Below, one piece after another: positions 6,637 to 13,399 of a stretch of 17,598 bases of DNA; within the stretch, counting starts at the first letter, position 1; the number at the start of each line of letters is the position of its first letter. The translations under genes were made by a program, and so were the position numbers. The stretch lies in contig JANXOO010001413.1 in NCBI GenBank assembly GCA_025353525.1, positions 1-17,598 on the forward strand, written 5' to 3'. This stretch comes from Schlesneria sp. (lineage in GTDB: Bacteria > Planctomycetota > Planctomycetia > Planctomycetales > Planctomycetaceae). Below the pieces are notes generated by a model. That model did no database searches. It was given only the letters and a program-made list of their open reading frames with translations, and had not been told where the DNA came from.

Positions 6637-7847
6637 GCGAAATGAACGGACTTTCACTGTTGGTCTGGATGACGCTGGCACAACTCCCGGCTGTCGATGT
6701 TGTAACGCTGACAGACGTACAGCATCGCGGGACTCTCGAATCGATGTCTGCCGAATCGGTGGTCGTGAAGACGGACGAAGCAACAGTTTCAGTCCCGTAC
6801 GGTGAAGTCTTGCTGATCCGATCGACGATGCCGCCTGTAGCACTGGCAAATGAGACTTTCATTCTGGTTCAGCTTGTCGATGGAAGTCGGCTTCGAGTCA
6901 CGAAAATCAGTTCATCTGGCACAGAAATCACTGCCTCGCACTCGAAGTTGGGCGAGCTCAAGCTTCCTTTGACGAGTGTCGCGAGCGTGCGGATGGCTGC
7001 TGCAGATCCGAAAATCGATTCCGAATGGAATCAGCTTCTCGACCGGGCTCCGAAAAAAGATATGGTGGCAGTGCGAAAGGGTGATGTGCTCGACCATCTG
7101 GACGGAGTGATCGGTTCGATGAGCGATTCGACGTTGCAATTTCAGTTGGACGGCGACGACATTGCAGTCAAACGGGAAAAGGTCTTCGGTTTGATCTATT
7201 CCAAACGCGACTCCACGGCCCGAAAGGCGGTCGCTCTGTTCGATCTGGTTTCCGGTGACCAGCTTGCCTTGAAACAGGTTGTCTGGAACGGGAAGGCGTG
7301 GACGGTGCGGCTGGTTTCAGGCCCGTCGATCGACGTGGCTCAGGAACTGTTTAGTGCACTGGACTTCACGATCAGCAAGTTCACTTATCTGTCCGATCTT
7401 GAACCGCGAACGGTCAAGCACACTCCCTATTTCGACATCCCGGACTTTCACGTATTTGACTACCGTCGTGACCGCAACTTCGACGGAAACCGGATTTCAG
7501 TCGGCCAAAAAGCGTATGCCAAAGGGCTGGCAATCCACTCGAGAACCCAGTTGAAGTATCGACTGGGGGGCGACTTCCGCAGATTTCAGGCGATCATGGG
7601 AATCGGCGATGAAATCAATCGTGGTGATGTTGATGTCATCATCAAGGCGGATGATAAAGTCATTTTCACCGGATCGGCCAAAGCAATCGAGCGGGGGGAA
7701 AAAGGCGTCGTTCAGCGTGCCGCGCCACAGACTCTGGACATTGATGTCACGGGTGTCGTGGAACTTGAGATTTTTGTCGATTTCGGCAGTGACAAGGTCG
7801 ACATCGGCGACCGACTTTATCTGGCAAACGCTCGCGCCGTTCGCTGA
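6633..7847 (+). CDS. Exported NPCBM-domain protein with four beta repeats
   Basis: Encodes 404 residues. An N-terminal signal peptide is likely (LSLLVWMTLAQLPAVDV). The C-terminal 150 residues, about 252-404, are an NPCBM/NEW2 domain: YFDIPDFHVFDYRRDRNF, then KAYAKGLAIHSRTQLKYRL and VDFGSDKVDIGDRLYLANA. This carbohydrate-binding-like module was first described in glycosyl hydrolases. Before it lie four related segments of about 45 residues (21-64, 77-121, 143-188, 201-246), each with a strand, a D/Q-G-x-L-like turn and a closing P/V..V..hhh strand, resembling small beta-barrel repeats. No hydrolase domain is present. The GTG at 6633 overlaps the stop of the preceding gene as GTGA, which favours coupling; an ATG at 6642 is the alternative start. 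Substrate unknown. Confidence 0.85.
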   Translation: MSEMNGLSLLVWMTLAQLPAVDVVTLTDVQHRGTLESMSAESVVVKTDEATVSVPYGEVLLIRSTMPPVALANETFILVQLVDGSRLRVTKISSSGTEITASHSKLGELKLPLTSVASVRMAAADPKIDSEWNQLLDRAPKKDMVAVRKGDVLDHLDGVIGSMSDSTLQFQLDGDDIAVKREKVFGLIYSKRDSTARKAVALFDLVSGDQLALKQVVWNGKAWTVRLVSGPSIDVAQELFSALDFTISKFTYLSDLEPRTVKHTPYFDIPDFHVFDYRRDRNFDGNRISVGQKAYAKGLAIHSRTQLKYRLGGDFRRFQAIMGIGDEINRGDVDVIIKADDKVIFTGSAKAIERGEKGVVQRAAPQTLDIDVTGVVELEIFVDFGSDKVDIGDRLYLANARAVR

Positions 7848-7925
7848 TTTCGCTGCACGGAACTTGTGCCTCAAATCGGAAACAGCATGTCACAAGCGGA
7901 TGGAAATGTCGTCGTTAGCCATTAT

Positions 7926-8819
7926 TTATCGAGACACCATTGCCCGGACGGCGAACCAGATTTTTTTCCATTTCGGCACTGATGCCCGTTTTGAATAGAT
8001 ATCGAATTTGCGGCGTTCAATTTCGCGAAGCAGGCCACCGTAGATGTCGAGCATCGCTCTTAGAATCGGCCGTCCTGGCGGTTCGAGATACTGTAACAAA
8101 CCTTCGCTTCGGGCATAGTACGACTTTGCTCGTTCAGATTGAAATCGCATCAATTCGATAAACCGTTCGTCGACTGTGCGAGCCTTGATGTCGTTGGCCG
8201 AGTAGCCAAACCGGTCGAGGTCTTCTTTTGGCAGATAGATACGGCCTCCATCTGAATCTTCGCCAATGTCTCTCAGGATATTGGTCAATTGCAAGGCGAG
8301 GCCGCAATCGATGGCCAGCGGGATCGCTCGCTGATCTCGAAAGCCCCAGACGTGGATGCAACACAGTCCGACGGCTCCTGCAACGCGATAGCAATAACGC
8401 TCCAGGTCTGAAAAAGTATCGATCCGAAACGGATTCAAATCCATTGCAACGCCGTCGATCACGGCGAAAAGGTATTCGTGCGGAATATGATGTCGAGCCA
8501 CCATATCCGCGATCGCAAGATGAGAAGGGTGCTCGGCAAAGGTACCGATCTCGGCCGTACCGGGAACGTGATCGAGGTCGGCATCGCCTCCTCGATTCAG
8601 GATAAACTTCATGGAAGTACGCCACGCTTCCAGTCTGGCTTGTCGCAATTCCACTGGAAATTCGTCGTCGTCACCCAGGTCGTCCGTAATGCGGTTGAAT
8701 GCGTACAGCGCGTTCATCGAACGGCGGATTTCCGGTGGCAGCGTCATAAACGAATACCGGAAGTTATGCGCCGTCCGTTCGGTCAGCTCCCGACAGTATT
8801 CATATGACGCGGACAGCAT
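7926..8819 (-). CDS. hpnD: Squalene/phytoene synthase family, HpnD-like presqualene diphosphate synthase
   Basis: Encodes 297 residues. These enzymes join two farnesyl diphosphates head to head; HpnD makes presqualene diphosphate for squalene and hopanoid synthesis with HpnC and HpnE. Both metal-binding Asp motifs are present: DDLGD (46-50) and DIGED (184-188) in LTNILRDIGEDSDGGRIYLP. Other family marks are FRYSFMTLPPEIRRSMNALY and RYCYRVAGAVG. The second motif follows the HpnD/CrtB pattern (NILRD), not the HpnC pattern (NFWQD), so HpnD is preferred, though CrtB-type phytoene synthase is possible. No hpnC, hpnE or cyclase gene is in the window. The ATG at 8819 lacks a good ribosome site, but no better in-frame start is seen just upstream. 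It faces the NPCBM gene with 78 bases between stops. Confidence 0.87.
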   Translation of the reverse strand: MLSASYEYCRELTERTAHNFRYSFMTLPPEIRRSMNALYAFNRITDDLGDDDEFPVELRQARLEAWRTSMKFILNRGGDADLDHVPGTAEIGTFAEHPSHLAIADMVARHHIPHEYLFAVIDGVAMDLNPFRIDTFSDLERYCYRVAGAVGLCCIHVWGFRDQRAIPLAIDCGLALQLTNILRDIGEDSDGGRIYLPKEDLDRFGYSANDIKARTVDERFIELMRFQSERAKSYYARSEGLLQYLEPPGRPILRAMLDIYGGLLREIERRKFDIYSKRASVPKWKKIWFAVRAMVSR

Positions 8820-9009
8820 TGGCGATTCGACTCGGTTTCGGGTGACAACGATGTGTATGGCGGATGGCCGGAAACGGGGCAGTTTCGAAAGCGGATTTCA
8901 AGGTGCTCTGCCGGAACGTCAGATGGCGTCGGTAGATTCAGCCAGCGTGAATCTGATGAAAATCGATCGAGCGTTGCCGCGCCCAGGGGGATTCACCGTA
9001 CGTCACCTA

Positions 9010-9828
9010 TCATAGCCGATTCTTGCGAGAATGCCTGCCAATGGAGGCTGTCTTTGATTTGATTCGGTCGATCAGCGTTCGGTCACTGCTCTGCAACGAA
9101 CGGCCAAGGTAATGCCGTAGAAATCGCAATCGTTCGGCAGGTAAAAGGGTGGTCGCTGAAAAATTCAGTTGAGCGAGATCTTTGATAATCCAGCGACGCG
9201 ATAACTGTCGGTGTTTTTGAACTCGTCCAAGATCGATGATGTAAAGGCGCGTGTCGTCAGAATTCGACAAAAGCAGATGCCCGAGATAGAAGTCCTGATG
9301 GTGCAGGCCTGCGCCGTGCATTGTGCGGGCAAGCGACGCAATCTGGTCGATCAACCGGGATCGGACCGCCTCTGGCATATCCAATGCGGCTTCTTCGTTT
9401 GTAATCAGTTCTGAAACCTTCGTGCAGTCTTCCAGACCTTCCGTGATCAGGAATGAATCGGTTCCTGCTTTGCCGAACGCGACGGGGGTCATCGTGGGGA
9501 GTCCGACGGAATGAAAGTCGAGAATTGCATTCCATTCGTTTCTGGCACCAAGAATCGGCCAGGTGAGCCTGAGCAACGGCTTCACGTACTCTTTCCATGA
9601 CGACCGAACGTGCCGCTTGATGTAGAACGAACGTTCGGTTCCGCAATCATCCAAAGTAAAGCGGAGCGTGACACGATCGGTTCGCAGATTCTTGGCGATC
9701 GCAGCATCTGCCGACCGGGCCCAGATCGAATCGAACGACTGCCAGCCGTGGCGGCGGAGCAATTCGGCGAACGCACTGTTCACAATCAATTTCCCTGAAT
9801 CCCAGGCTTCCAAATTGAATGGAGTCAA
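9010..9828 (-). CDS. WaaP/Kdo-type lipopolysaccharide kinase family protein
   Basis: Encodes 272 residues of the small kinase family that phosphorylates heptose or Kdo in LPS core (WaaP/InaA/KdkA). Kinase marks in order: FYIKRH with the ATP-binding Lys71, ARNEW with Glu98, the catalytic loop HGAGLHHQDFYLGHLLL (Asp179; the HxDxYxxH pattern is typical of WaaP) and IIDLG with the metal-binding Asp199. The start is a TTG at 9828: AAGGA lies 7 bases upstream and no ATG precedes the conserved region. No other LPS-core genes are nearby, so its substrate cannot be named; planctomycetes do make lipid A-type outer membranes. It is followed by the HpnD-like gene after 190 bases on the same strand, in which I see nothing. 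A protein kinase role is less likely but possible. Confidence 0.85.
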   Translation of the reverse strand: MTPFNLEAWDSGKLIVNSAFAELLRRHGWQSFDSIWARSADAAIAKNLRTDRVTLRFTLDDCGTERSFYIKRHVRSSWKEYVKPLLRLTWPILGARNEWNAILDFHSVGLPTMTPVAFGKAGTDSFLITEGLEDCTKVSELITNEEAALDMPEAVRSRLIDQIASLARTMHGAGLHHQDFYLGHLLLSNSDDTRLYIIDLGRVQKHRQLSRRWIIKDLAQLNFSATTLLPAERLRFLRHYLGRSLQSSDRTLIDRIKSKTASIGRHSRKNRL

Positions 9829-10165
9829 TCGGCGATCCTTGTGCGTTGGCGTTGTTGTAGGAGACGCGAAATTTGCCGGTTTGGAAATATTTCAGTTTTC
9901 AAGCTGGAACGAGTCATTCGTCGATCTCTGATTTTTGAAGGCTCAGTCGGATCATCCGTCATTGACTGATGTTCCGACTGCGCCAGCTTTTTCTTGCAAA
10001 CGTTTCAGCTCGCACGGCGCGAAGTATATACGGCTTGCCGTCAGGTTTGAACGCTTCATTCCTGTCTGCCGACTCCGCAAGATCGGCAAAACCGTTCAAG
10101 GTGGTCCAATCCGAGAGTCGATCTCATTGAAGAAAGCCGTCCGAGTCTGGAAAATGGGGGCCGTC
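9829..10165. other. 337-base divergent spacer
   Basis: This lies between the minus-strand WaaP-like gene and the plus-strand lipoprotein gene, so it should hold both promoters. Visible items are a perfect 10-bp palindrome, GAAATATTTC at 9884-9893, and a TATATA (10025-10030) that may be a -10 box for the lipoprotein gene, without a convincing -35. An open frame on the plus strand runs through part of it in frame with the lipoprotein but has no recognisable sequence and is not taken as coding. Confidence 0.5.
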
Positions 10166-10582
10166 GTGAAACAACATTGTGGGTTGATCGCCATTGTCGC
10201 ACTGTCGCTGATTTCAGGTTGCCAATGCTGCCCCTTATTCGATCAATATGCGAACGTCATTGATGACTTGAGTGACAAGCACGTCTATTTCGATCATTTC
10301 TATAACCCGAAGTGCGATATCAGTCGTATGGGCCGACCCGACTGGAACAGTCCGCTTCACAGCAGACTGTATCAGCGATGCTGCAATAACGGCTGCTATG
10401 ACCGATACGACGAATGCCACGTCTATCCGCCACAGTATCCCTACGTATTCCCCAGCAACGTGATGCCCGCGCCAATCGTGCGGAGGTCGAGAATTTCAAG
10501 GCCCGCTGAAACAGACGACGACTTGCCGTCGGTTTTAAGTCCGGTTCCTGCCGCCGCCCCAACACCGTCACCCGCTCAGTAG
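10166..10582 (+). CDS. Small Cys-rich lipoprotein, function unknown
   Basis: Encodes 138 residues. The N-terminus MKQHCGLIAIVALSLISGC is a lipoprotein signal with an ISGC lipobox, so lipidation at Cys19 is predicted. The mature part has seven further Cys (21, 22, 50, 72, 73, 77, 84), grouped as CQCC and RCCNNGCYDRYDEC, with a FYNPKCDISRMGRPDW stretch between, then a Tyr/Pro-rich part and a disordered Pro/Ala/Ser tail. I recall similar Cys/Tyr-rich lipoproteins in planctomycetes but no named family. The GTG at 10166 is preferred since a GGGGG run sits 5 bases upstream and Lys follows directly; an in-frame ATG at 10154 is the alternative. Its last 7 bases overlap the 3' end of the convergent cinA-like gene. 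Confidence 0.72.
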   Translation: MKQHCGLIAIVALSLISGCQCCPLFDQYANVIDDLSDKHVYFDHFYNPKCDISRMGRPDWNSPLHSRLYQRCCNNGCYDRYDECHVYPPQYPYVFPSNVMPAPIVRRSRISRPAETDDDLPSVLSPVPAAAPTPSPAQ

Positions 10583-10587
10583 ACGGG
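10571..10587. other. Hairpin spanning two overlapping convergent stops
   Basis: CCCG (10571-10574) pairs with CGGG (10584-10587), and TC (10576-10577) with GA (10582-10583), leaving one bulged C and a 4-base loop. The structure covers both the TAG of the lipoprotein gene and the TGA of the cinA-like gene. Because the stem is nearly symmetric, it could slow transcription from both sides. There is no U-tract. Confidence 0.22.
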
Positions 10588-11118
10588 AATGATCGCTCGA
10601 AGTGTTGCTTCGAGTTGCGACAACGCGAAATCGGTCGCTGCCCATTGGCGTTGTTCGCGCACCGACTCGCCAGGATACTGAAACCGGCCCGATTCGTTTT
10701 TGAAATCCGGCAGGCGATGTTCTGCGATGTGGCAGGATTTGCCGCGAACTCCCGTTCCGACAAAGATCAATCCGTCTTGTCCATCGGGAGCATCGGGGCC
10801 CAGATGTCCCGTAATCGCCACGGCAATTTCTGCTTCCGGCGTACGTTTCAAAACTCCTTCAACCATGGCTCTGGCAACCGGTTCGCTCACCGGCCCCGGA
10901 TCGATCAGCAGAGACGCTGAAATCCCCAGCCACTCTGCCTTTGTCTCGAGCCGATAGACGACCGCAGATCCGCAGTAGACTTTGGAAATCCCGGGAACCG
11001 TTGCCATAAGTGCTGACATCAGCCCCCCGGTGCAACTTTCGGCAAACACTATTTTCCGATCGAACTGAAACAGCATCGAGGAAATGTCCAAAACGCGTTT
11101 TTCGAGCGGTTGTTTCAC
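10576..11118 (-). CDS. pncC: CinA C-terminal-domain protein, nicotinamide-nucleotide amidase
   Basis: Encodes 180 residues that match the stand-alone CinA C-terminal domain (PncC/YgaD type), which deamidates nicotinamide mononucleotide to nicotinate mononucleotide and recycles NAD. Family marks: KIVFAESCTGGLMSALM (26-32 AESCTGG, catalytic Ser28), a GSAVVYRLETKAEWLGI stretch at about 50-66, and AVAITGHLGPDAPDG (about 100-112). Standard members run about 160 residues; here a somewhat longer C-terminal part (FKNESGRFQYPGESVREQRQ) carries the usual R..R....A...L pattern. The start is a GTG at 11118 with AGAGG 6 bases upstream. The N-terminal CinA/MoaB-like domain is absent. The 3' end overlaps the convergent lipoprotein gene. 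Confidence 0.88.
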   Translation of the reverse strand: MKQPLEKRVLDISSMLFQFDRKIVFAESCTGGLMSALMATVPGISKVYCGSAVVYRLETKAEWLGISASLLIDPGPVSEPVARAMVEGVLKRTPEAEIAVAITGHLGPDAPDGQDGLIFVGTGVRGKSCHIAEHRLPDFKNESGRFQYPGESVREQRQWAATDFALSQLEATLRAIIPVY

Positions 11119-11366
11119 GAGAGACCTCTGCGAGCATTAACGATGCTGGTGTCAAAGCCTTGGGGAGCAGGAACGTTGAGATATTAACGAAGTTCGAGCG
11201 TCCAGGGCAGAAGCGTACTACCACCGACGGGCACTTGATGCGTCGCAGTCGATGAAAGTGCTCATGTAAAGCTGCGTTGACTTTGACGGTGCGGTGTCTG
11301 ATGCCGTTAAAAAAAACGACAAAAGTTCAGCAATCGGCTCATGAGAGATTCTTACGAGTCGTCATC

Positions 11367-11391
11367 AAAAAAGCCATGAATTACAGGCTTT
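11367..11391 (-). terminator. Terminator-like hairpin on the minus strand
   Basis: Read on the minus strand, AAAGCC (11391-11386) and GGCTTT (11375-11370) form a 6-bp stem with a 10-base loop, and the T run extends to six (11372-11367). Three of the T bases are within the stem, so the tail is short. It overlaps the stop codon of a 17-codon minus-strand frame (11391-11444) and lies about 250 bases ahead of the cinA-like start. It might end a short leader RNA. Confidence 0.3.
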
Positions 11392-11444
11392 CACGGGAAA
11401 ATATTATGACTCTCGGGGTCGTAGTAATTGTGCCGATGAATCAT
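11391..11444 (-). CDS. Candidate 17-residue leader peptide or small ORF
   Basis: A minus-strand ATG at 11444 is preceded by GAGGGGAG, one of the better ribosome-site matches in the window, 4-8 bases away. It encodes MIHRHNYYDPESHNIFP and stops where the terminator-like hairpin begins. The same frame is open further upstream (to 11603) without a comparable start signal. It could be a leader peptide in an attenuator ahead of the cinA-like gene, the end of a slightly longer small protein, or chance. Three His and two Tyr residues are present but no run typical of amino-acid attenuators. Confidence 0.2.
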   Translation of the reverse strand: MIHRHNYYDPESHNIFP

Positions 11445-11594
11445 CTCGCTCCCCTCGACGACCTCAGCCGCGATCGGAAGTCTGCCGGTGGAATCGGGAA
11501 GGGGAGCAAGCAGAAACTGCCTGTCTTTTGGCGGGCGAAAACGGCGGTTGTTTGATGATACCGTCACGATCAGGGGTATGGGGGGAACCACGGT

Positions 11595-12686
11595 ATGCCA
11601 CACTCGTTCTTACGGGGAAGTTGGCTGCGCAAGGTGTCAGTCGGTGCGGTAATGTACCTTGTGGTATTTTACCCTGCCGTGGCGGCACTCGACGCCGCAG
11701 AGGGACCCAATGCATCGGAAGGGGCGGTACAGGCGAATGGCCGAGCGTCAATTCGCGAGACTGATTCGGACGATCACGGTCAGTACCCGGGGCTGACGTT
11801 CGTCAAATCCGGCTCGTCGTCAGCGGTCATTCGAAAGCAGGCTCTGATCGATTTGCAAATCGATCGCCTGGCTCCGGAAGCGCAGCGGAAGTCGCAACTT
11901 GTGGTCAAGAATCTGGGGATGTTCCGCCGACTGCCGACAATTTCGTTCGAATGCGATCCTGATGTCTACGACTATTTCCTGAGAAATCCTGACGTCGCTG
12001 TTTCGACTTGGCGAGCTATGGAGATTTCGCAGTTTCAGCTACGTGAAACAGGAGCCAATCAGTACCATGCTGATGCCGGTGACGGGTCGGTTGGAGAAGT
12101 CGAACTTCTGCTCCATACCCCGACAGAAACATTGATACATTGCGATGGAGCGTTCAAAAGCCCGCTGCTTCCAAAGCCGATTGTCGCCCGATCGCTGATG
12201 CGATTGCAGACATCGTTTGCCAAAGATTCCGAAGGTCGGATGATTGGAACACACACGGGGGATGTCTTCGTCGAATTTCCGTCACAGGCTGTCGAAGCCG
12301 TGGCTCGGGTGATTGCCCCGGTCAGCCACAGTATTGCGGACCGCAACTTTAAGCAGATGACACTGTTTGTCCACCTGATGTCGCAGGCGATGGCAAGGCA
12401 TCCTGGCTGGATCGAGCAGACAGGTAACAAACTTGACGGAATTTCAAAACAGCGGAGACTGGAATTTCTTGAAGTTTCAGCACGTAGTTGTGCGATTTCC
12501 CGCAAGCGAATTGCAGTAGCAAACGGCCTGCAGCCGCTGTCACCTGATGAATCACTGACTCCGTTCCGAAACTGGAATGTGCAACAGAGTTCAGGACAGG
12601 GGCCGGCACAGCCGGGTTTAACAGGAAAAAATGGACGTCCAGTCCAGTCTGCAGATCAGACGGGGACCACAACACTACGAGATTGA
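11595..12686 (+). CDS. Exported hypothetical protein
   Basis: Encodes 363 residues. A signal peptide is clear: RKVSVGAVMYLVVFYPAVAA with cleavage near 30-31. After a low-complexity acidic stretch (to about 75) comes the likely folded core at about 85-300, with VVKNLGMFRRLPTISFECDP, VYDYFLRNPDVAVSTWRAM, EVELLLHTPTETLIHCDGAF and DVFVEFPSQAVEAVARVIAP. It ends in a disordered Gln/Gly/Thr tail. I do not recognise a named domain; the composition suggests a conserved planctomycete exported family. The ATG at 11595 has a GGGGGGAA ribosome site 7 bases upstream. No partner gene is adjacent. Its stop codon lies inside the first unit of a 16-bp tandem duplication. Confidence 0.78.
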   Translation: MPHSFLRGSWLRKVSVGAVMYLVVFYPAVAALDAAEGPNASEGAVQANGRASIRETDSDDHGQYPGLTFVKSGSSSAVIRKQALIDLQIDRLAPEAQRKSQLVVKNLGMFRRLPTISFECDPDVYDYFLRNPDVAVSTWRAMEISQFQLRETGANQYHADAGDGSVGEVELLLHTPTETLIHCDGAFKSPLLPKPIVARSLMRLQTSFAKDSEGRMIGTHTGDVFVEFPSQAVEAVARVIAPVSHSIADRNFKQMTLFVHLMSQAMARHPGWIEQTGNKLDGISKQRRLEFLEVSARSCAISRKRIAVANGLQPLSPDESLTPFRNWNVQQSSGQGPAQPGLTGKNGRPVQSADQTGTTTLRD

Positions 12687-12709
12687 TCAAATTCGAGATT
12701 GATCAAATT
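12678..12709. repeat. 16-bp perfect tandem duplication over a stop codon
   Basis: CGAGATTGATCAAATT occurs twice without a gap, at 12678-12693 and 12694-12709. The first unit contains the TGA stop (12684-12686) of the exported protein, so the duplication added sequence just after the gene without changing the protein. Each unit contains the 6-bp palindrome TGATCA. Confidence 0.9.
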
Positions 12710-12735
12710 CCCGGAAACGATCAAACATTTCCGGG
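12710..12735 (+). terminator. Hairpin after the exported-protein gene
   Basis: CCCGGAAA (12710-12717) and TTTCCGGG (12728-12735) form a perfect 8-bp stem around a 10-base loop, extendable by one A-T pair. It starts 24 bases after the stop codon, immediately beyond the 16-bp tandem duplication. No clean U-tract follows (AGTTATAAAATTG), so intrinsic termination is possible but not assured. Confidence 0.42.
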
Positions 12736-12783
12736 AGTTATAAAATTGTTTCGCGGTGGTCCTGCCCGGCCCGCCGCCAACCC

Positions 12784-12817
12784 AGCAGCCCGATTGCCTT
12801 TGAGCAGTCGGGCTGCT
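12784..12817. terminator. Strong 14-bp hairpin before the YaiI-family gene
   Basis: Bases 12784-12797 pair with 12804-12817 (14 pairs, one T-G) around the loop CTTTGA. The core AGCAGCCCGA / TCGGGCTGCT is perfect. It is the strongest hairpin I found. Neither strand has a U-tract after it. Its place, about 100 bases after the exported-protein stop and 115 bases before the YaiI start, suits either a second-line terminator or a leader structure of the YaiI-family gene. Confidence 0.45.
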
Positions 12818-12931
12818 TGCGTTAGGGCGACTGGCAGAAAAGGAGATACCGCTTGCGGCTCGCAGTGAGGCTGACGCGGCGGGGTCTGATTCTTTATGCT
12901 GGCGTGTTCGCGTTACCAAGGGAGAGTCTTC

Positions 12932-13384
12932 ATGCGAATTTGGGTCGACGGCGACGCCTGCCCTGGTGTCATCAAGGAAATTCTGTTTCGGGCTGCAATA
13001 CGAACAAAGATTCCGCTGACGCTGGTTGCGAATCAGCCTGTGAAAGTTCCGCGATCAGATCTGATCGCAATCCTGACGGTCCCTGCAGGGCTGAATGTCG
13101 CCGATCAGCGAATTGTGGAGTTGCTTGATCCAGGTGACCTCGTCATCACGGCTGATATCCCGCTGGCGGCACATGTTGTCAACAAGGGGGGAACCGCGCT
13201 CGACCCGCGCGGTGAGCATTACACGCACGAAAATATCGGCGAACGATTGACCATGCGGAATCTGATGGACGAACTTCGCGGCGGTGGAATTGTCGAAGGT
13301 GGGCCGGCTCCGTTCGATGGTAACGACCGGCAGGCGTTCGCCAATCAACTCGACAGAATCCTTACGAAATCCCGGCGAAACTGA
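12932..13384 (+). CDS. yaiI: YaiI/YqxD family protein (UPF0178, DUF188)
   Basis: Encodes 150 residues, the family's usual length. The N-terminus [20 protein letters not shown] has the family's hallmark Asp6, Asp8 and Cys10 on the first strand. Other conserved parts are [34 protein letters not shown] (ADQRIV and TADIPLA), [18 protein letters not shown] and [20 protein letters not shown]. The fold is related to PIN/NYN nucleases, but no activity has been firmly assigned as far as I know. The ATG at 12932 is chosen because AGGGAG sits 7 bases upstream and the conserved strand begins there; an in-frame ATG at 12896 lacks such a site. It converges on the repeat lipoprotein with only 15 bases between stops. 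Confidence 0.93.
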   Translation: MRIWVDGDACPGVIKEILFRAAIRTKIPLTLVANQPVKVPRSDLIAILTVPAGLNVADQRIVELLDPGDLVITADIPLAAHVVNKGGTALDPRGEHYTHENIGERLTMRNLMDELRGGGIVEGGPAPFDGNDRQAFANQLDRILTKSRRN

Positions 13385-13399
13385 AACGCCGTCCGTTCA

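Larger units (their letters stand above)
11119..11594. other. 476-base spacer with no secure gene
   Basis: The spacer lies between the divergent cinA-like and exported-protein genes. It contains a small stem (AGCAT 11133-11137 with ATGCT 11143-11147) in the cinA leader, an A8 run near 11307-11314, and a hairpin at 11370-11391 that faces minus-strand transcripts. Frames of up to 92 codons exist on the plus strand and of 70 codons on the minus strand, but none resembles a known protein and codon third-position composition does not separate them. Promoters for both flanking genes must lie here; none was recognised with confidence. Confidence 0.45.

Noticed and set aside
10003..10030. Promoter TTTCAG-N16-TATATA for the Cys-rich lipoprotein
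   Set aside because: The -35 part matches only two positions; the TATATA alone is noted in the spacer but not called a promoter.
11277..11555. 92-codon plus-strand frame in the spacer before the exported protein
   Set aside because: No good ribosome site at its start, no recognisable family, and an equally open minus-strand frame covers the same bases.
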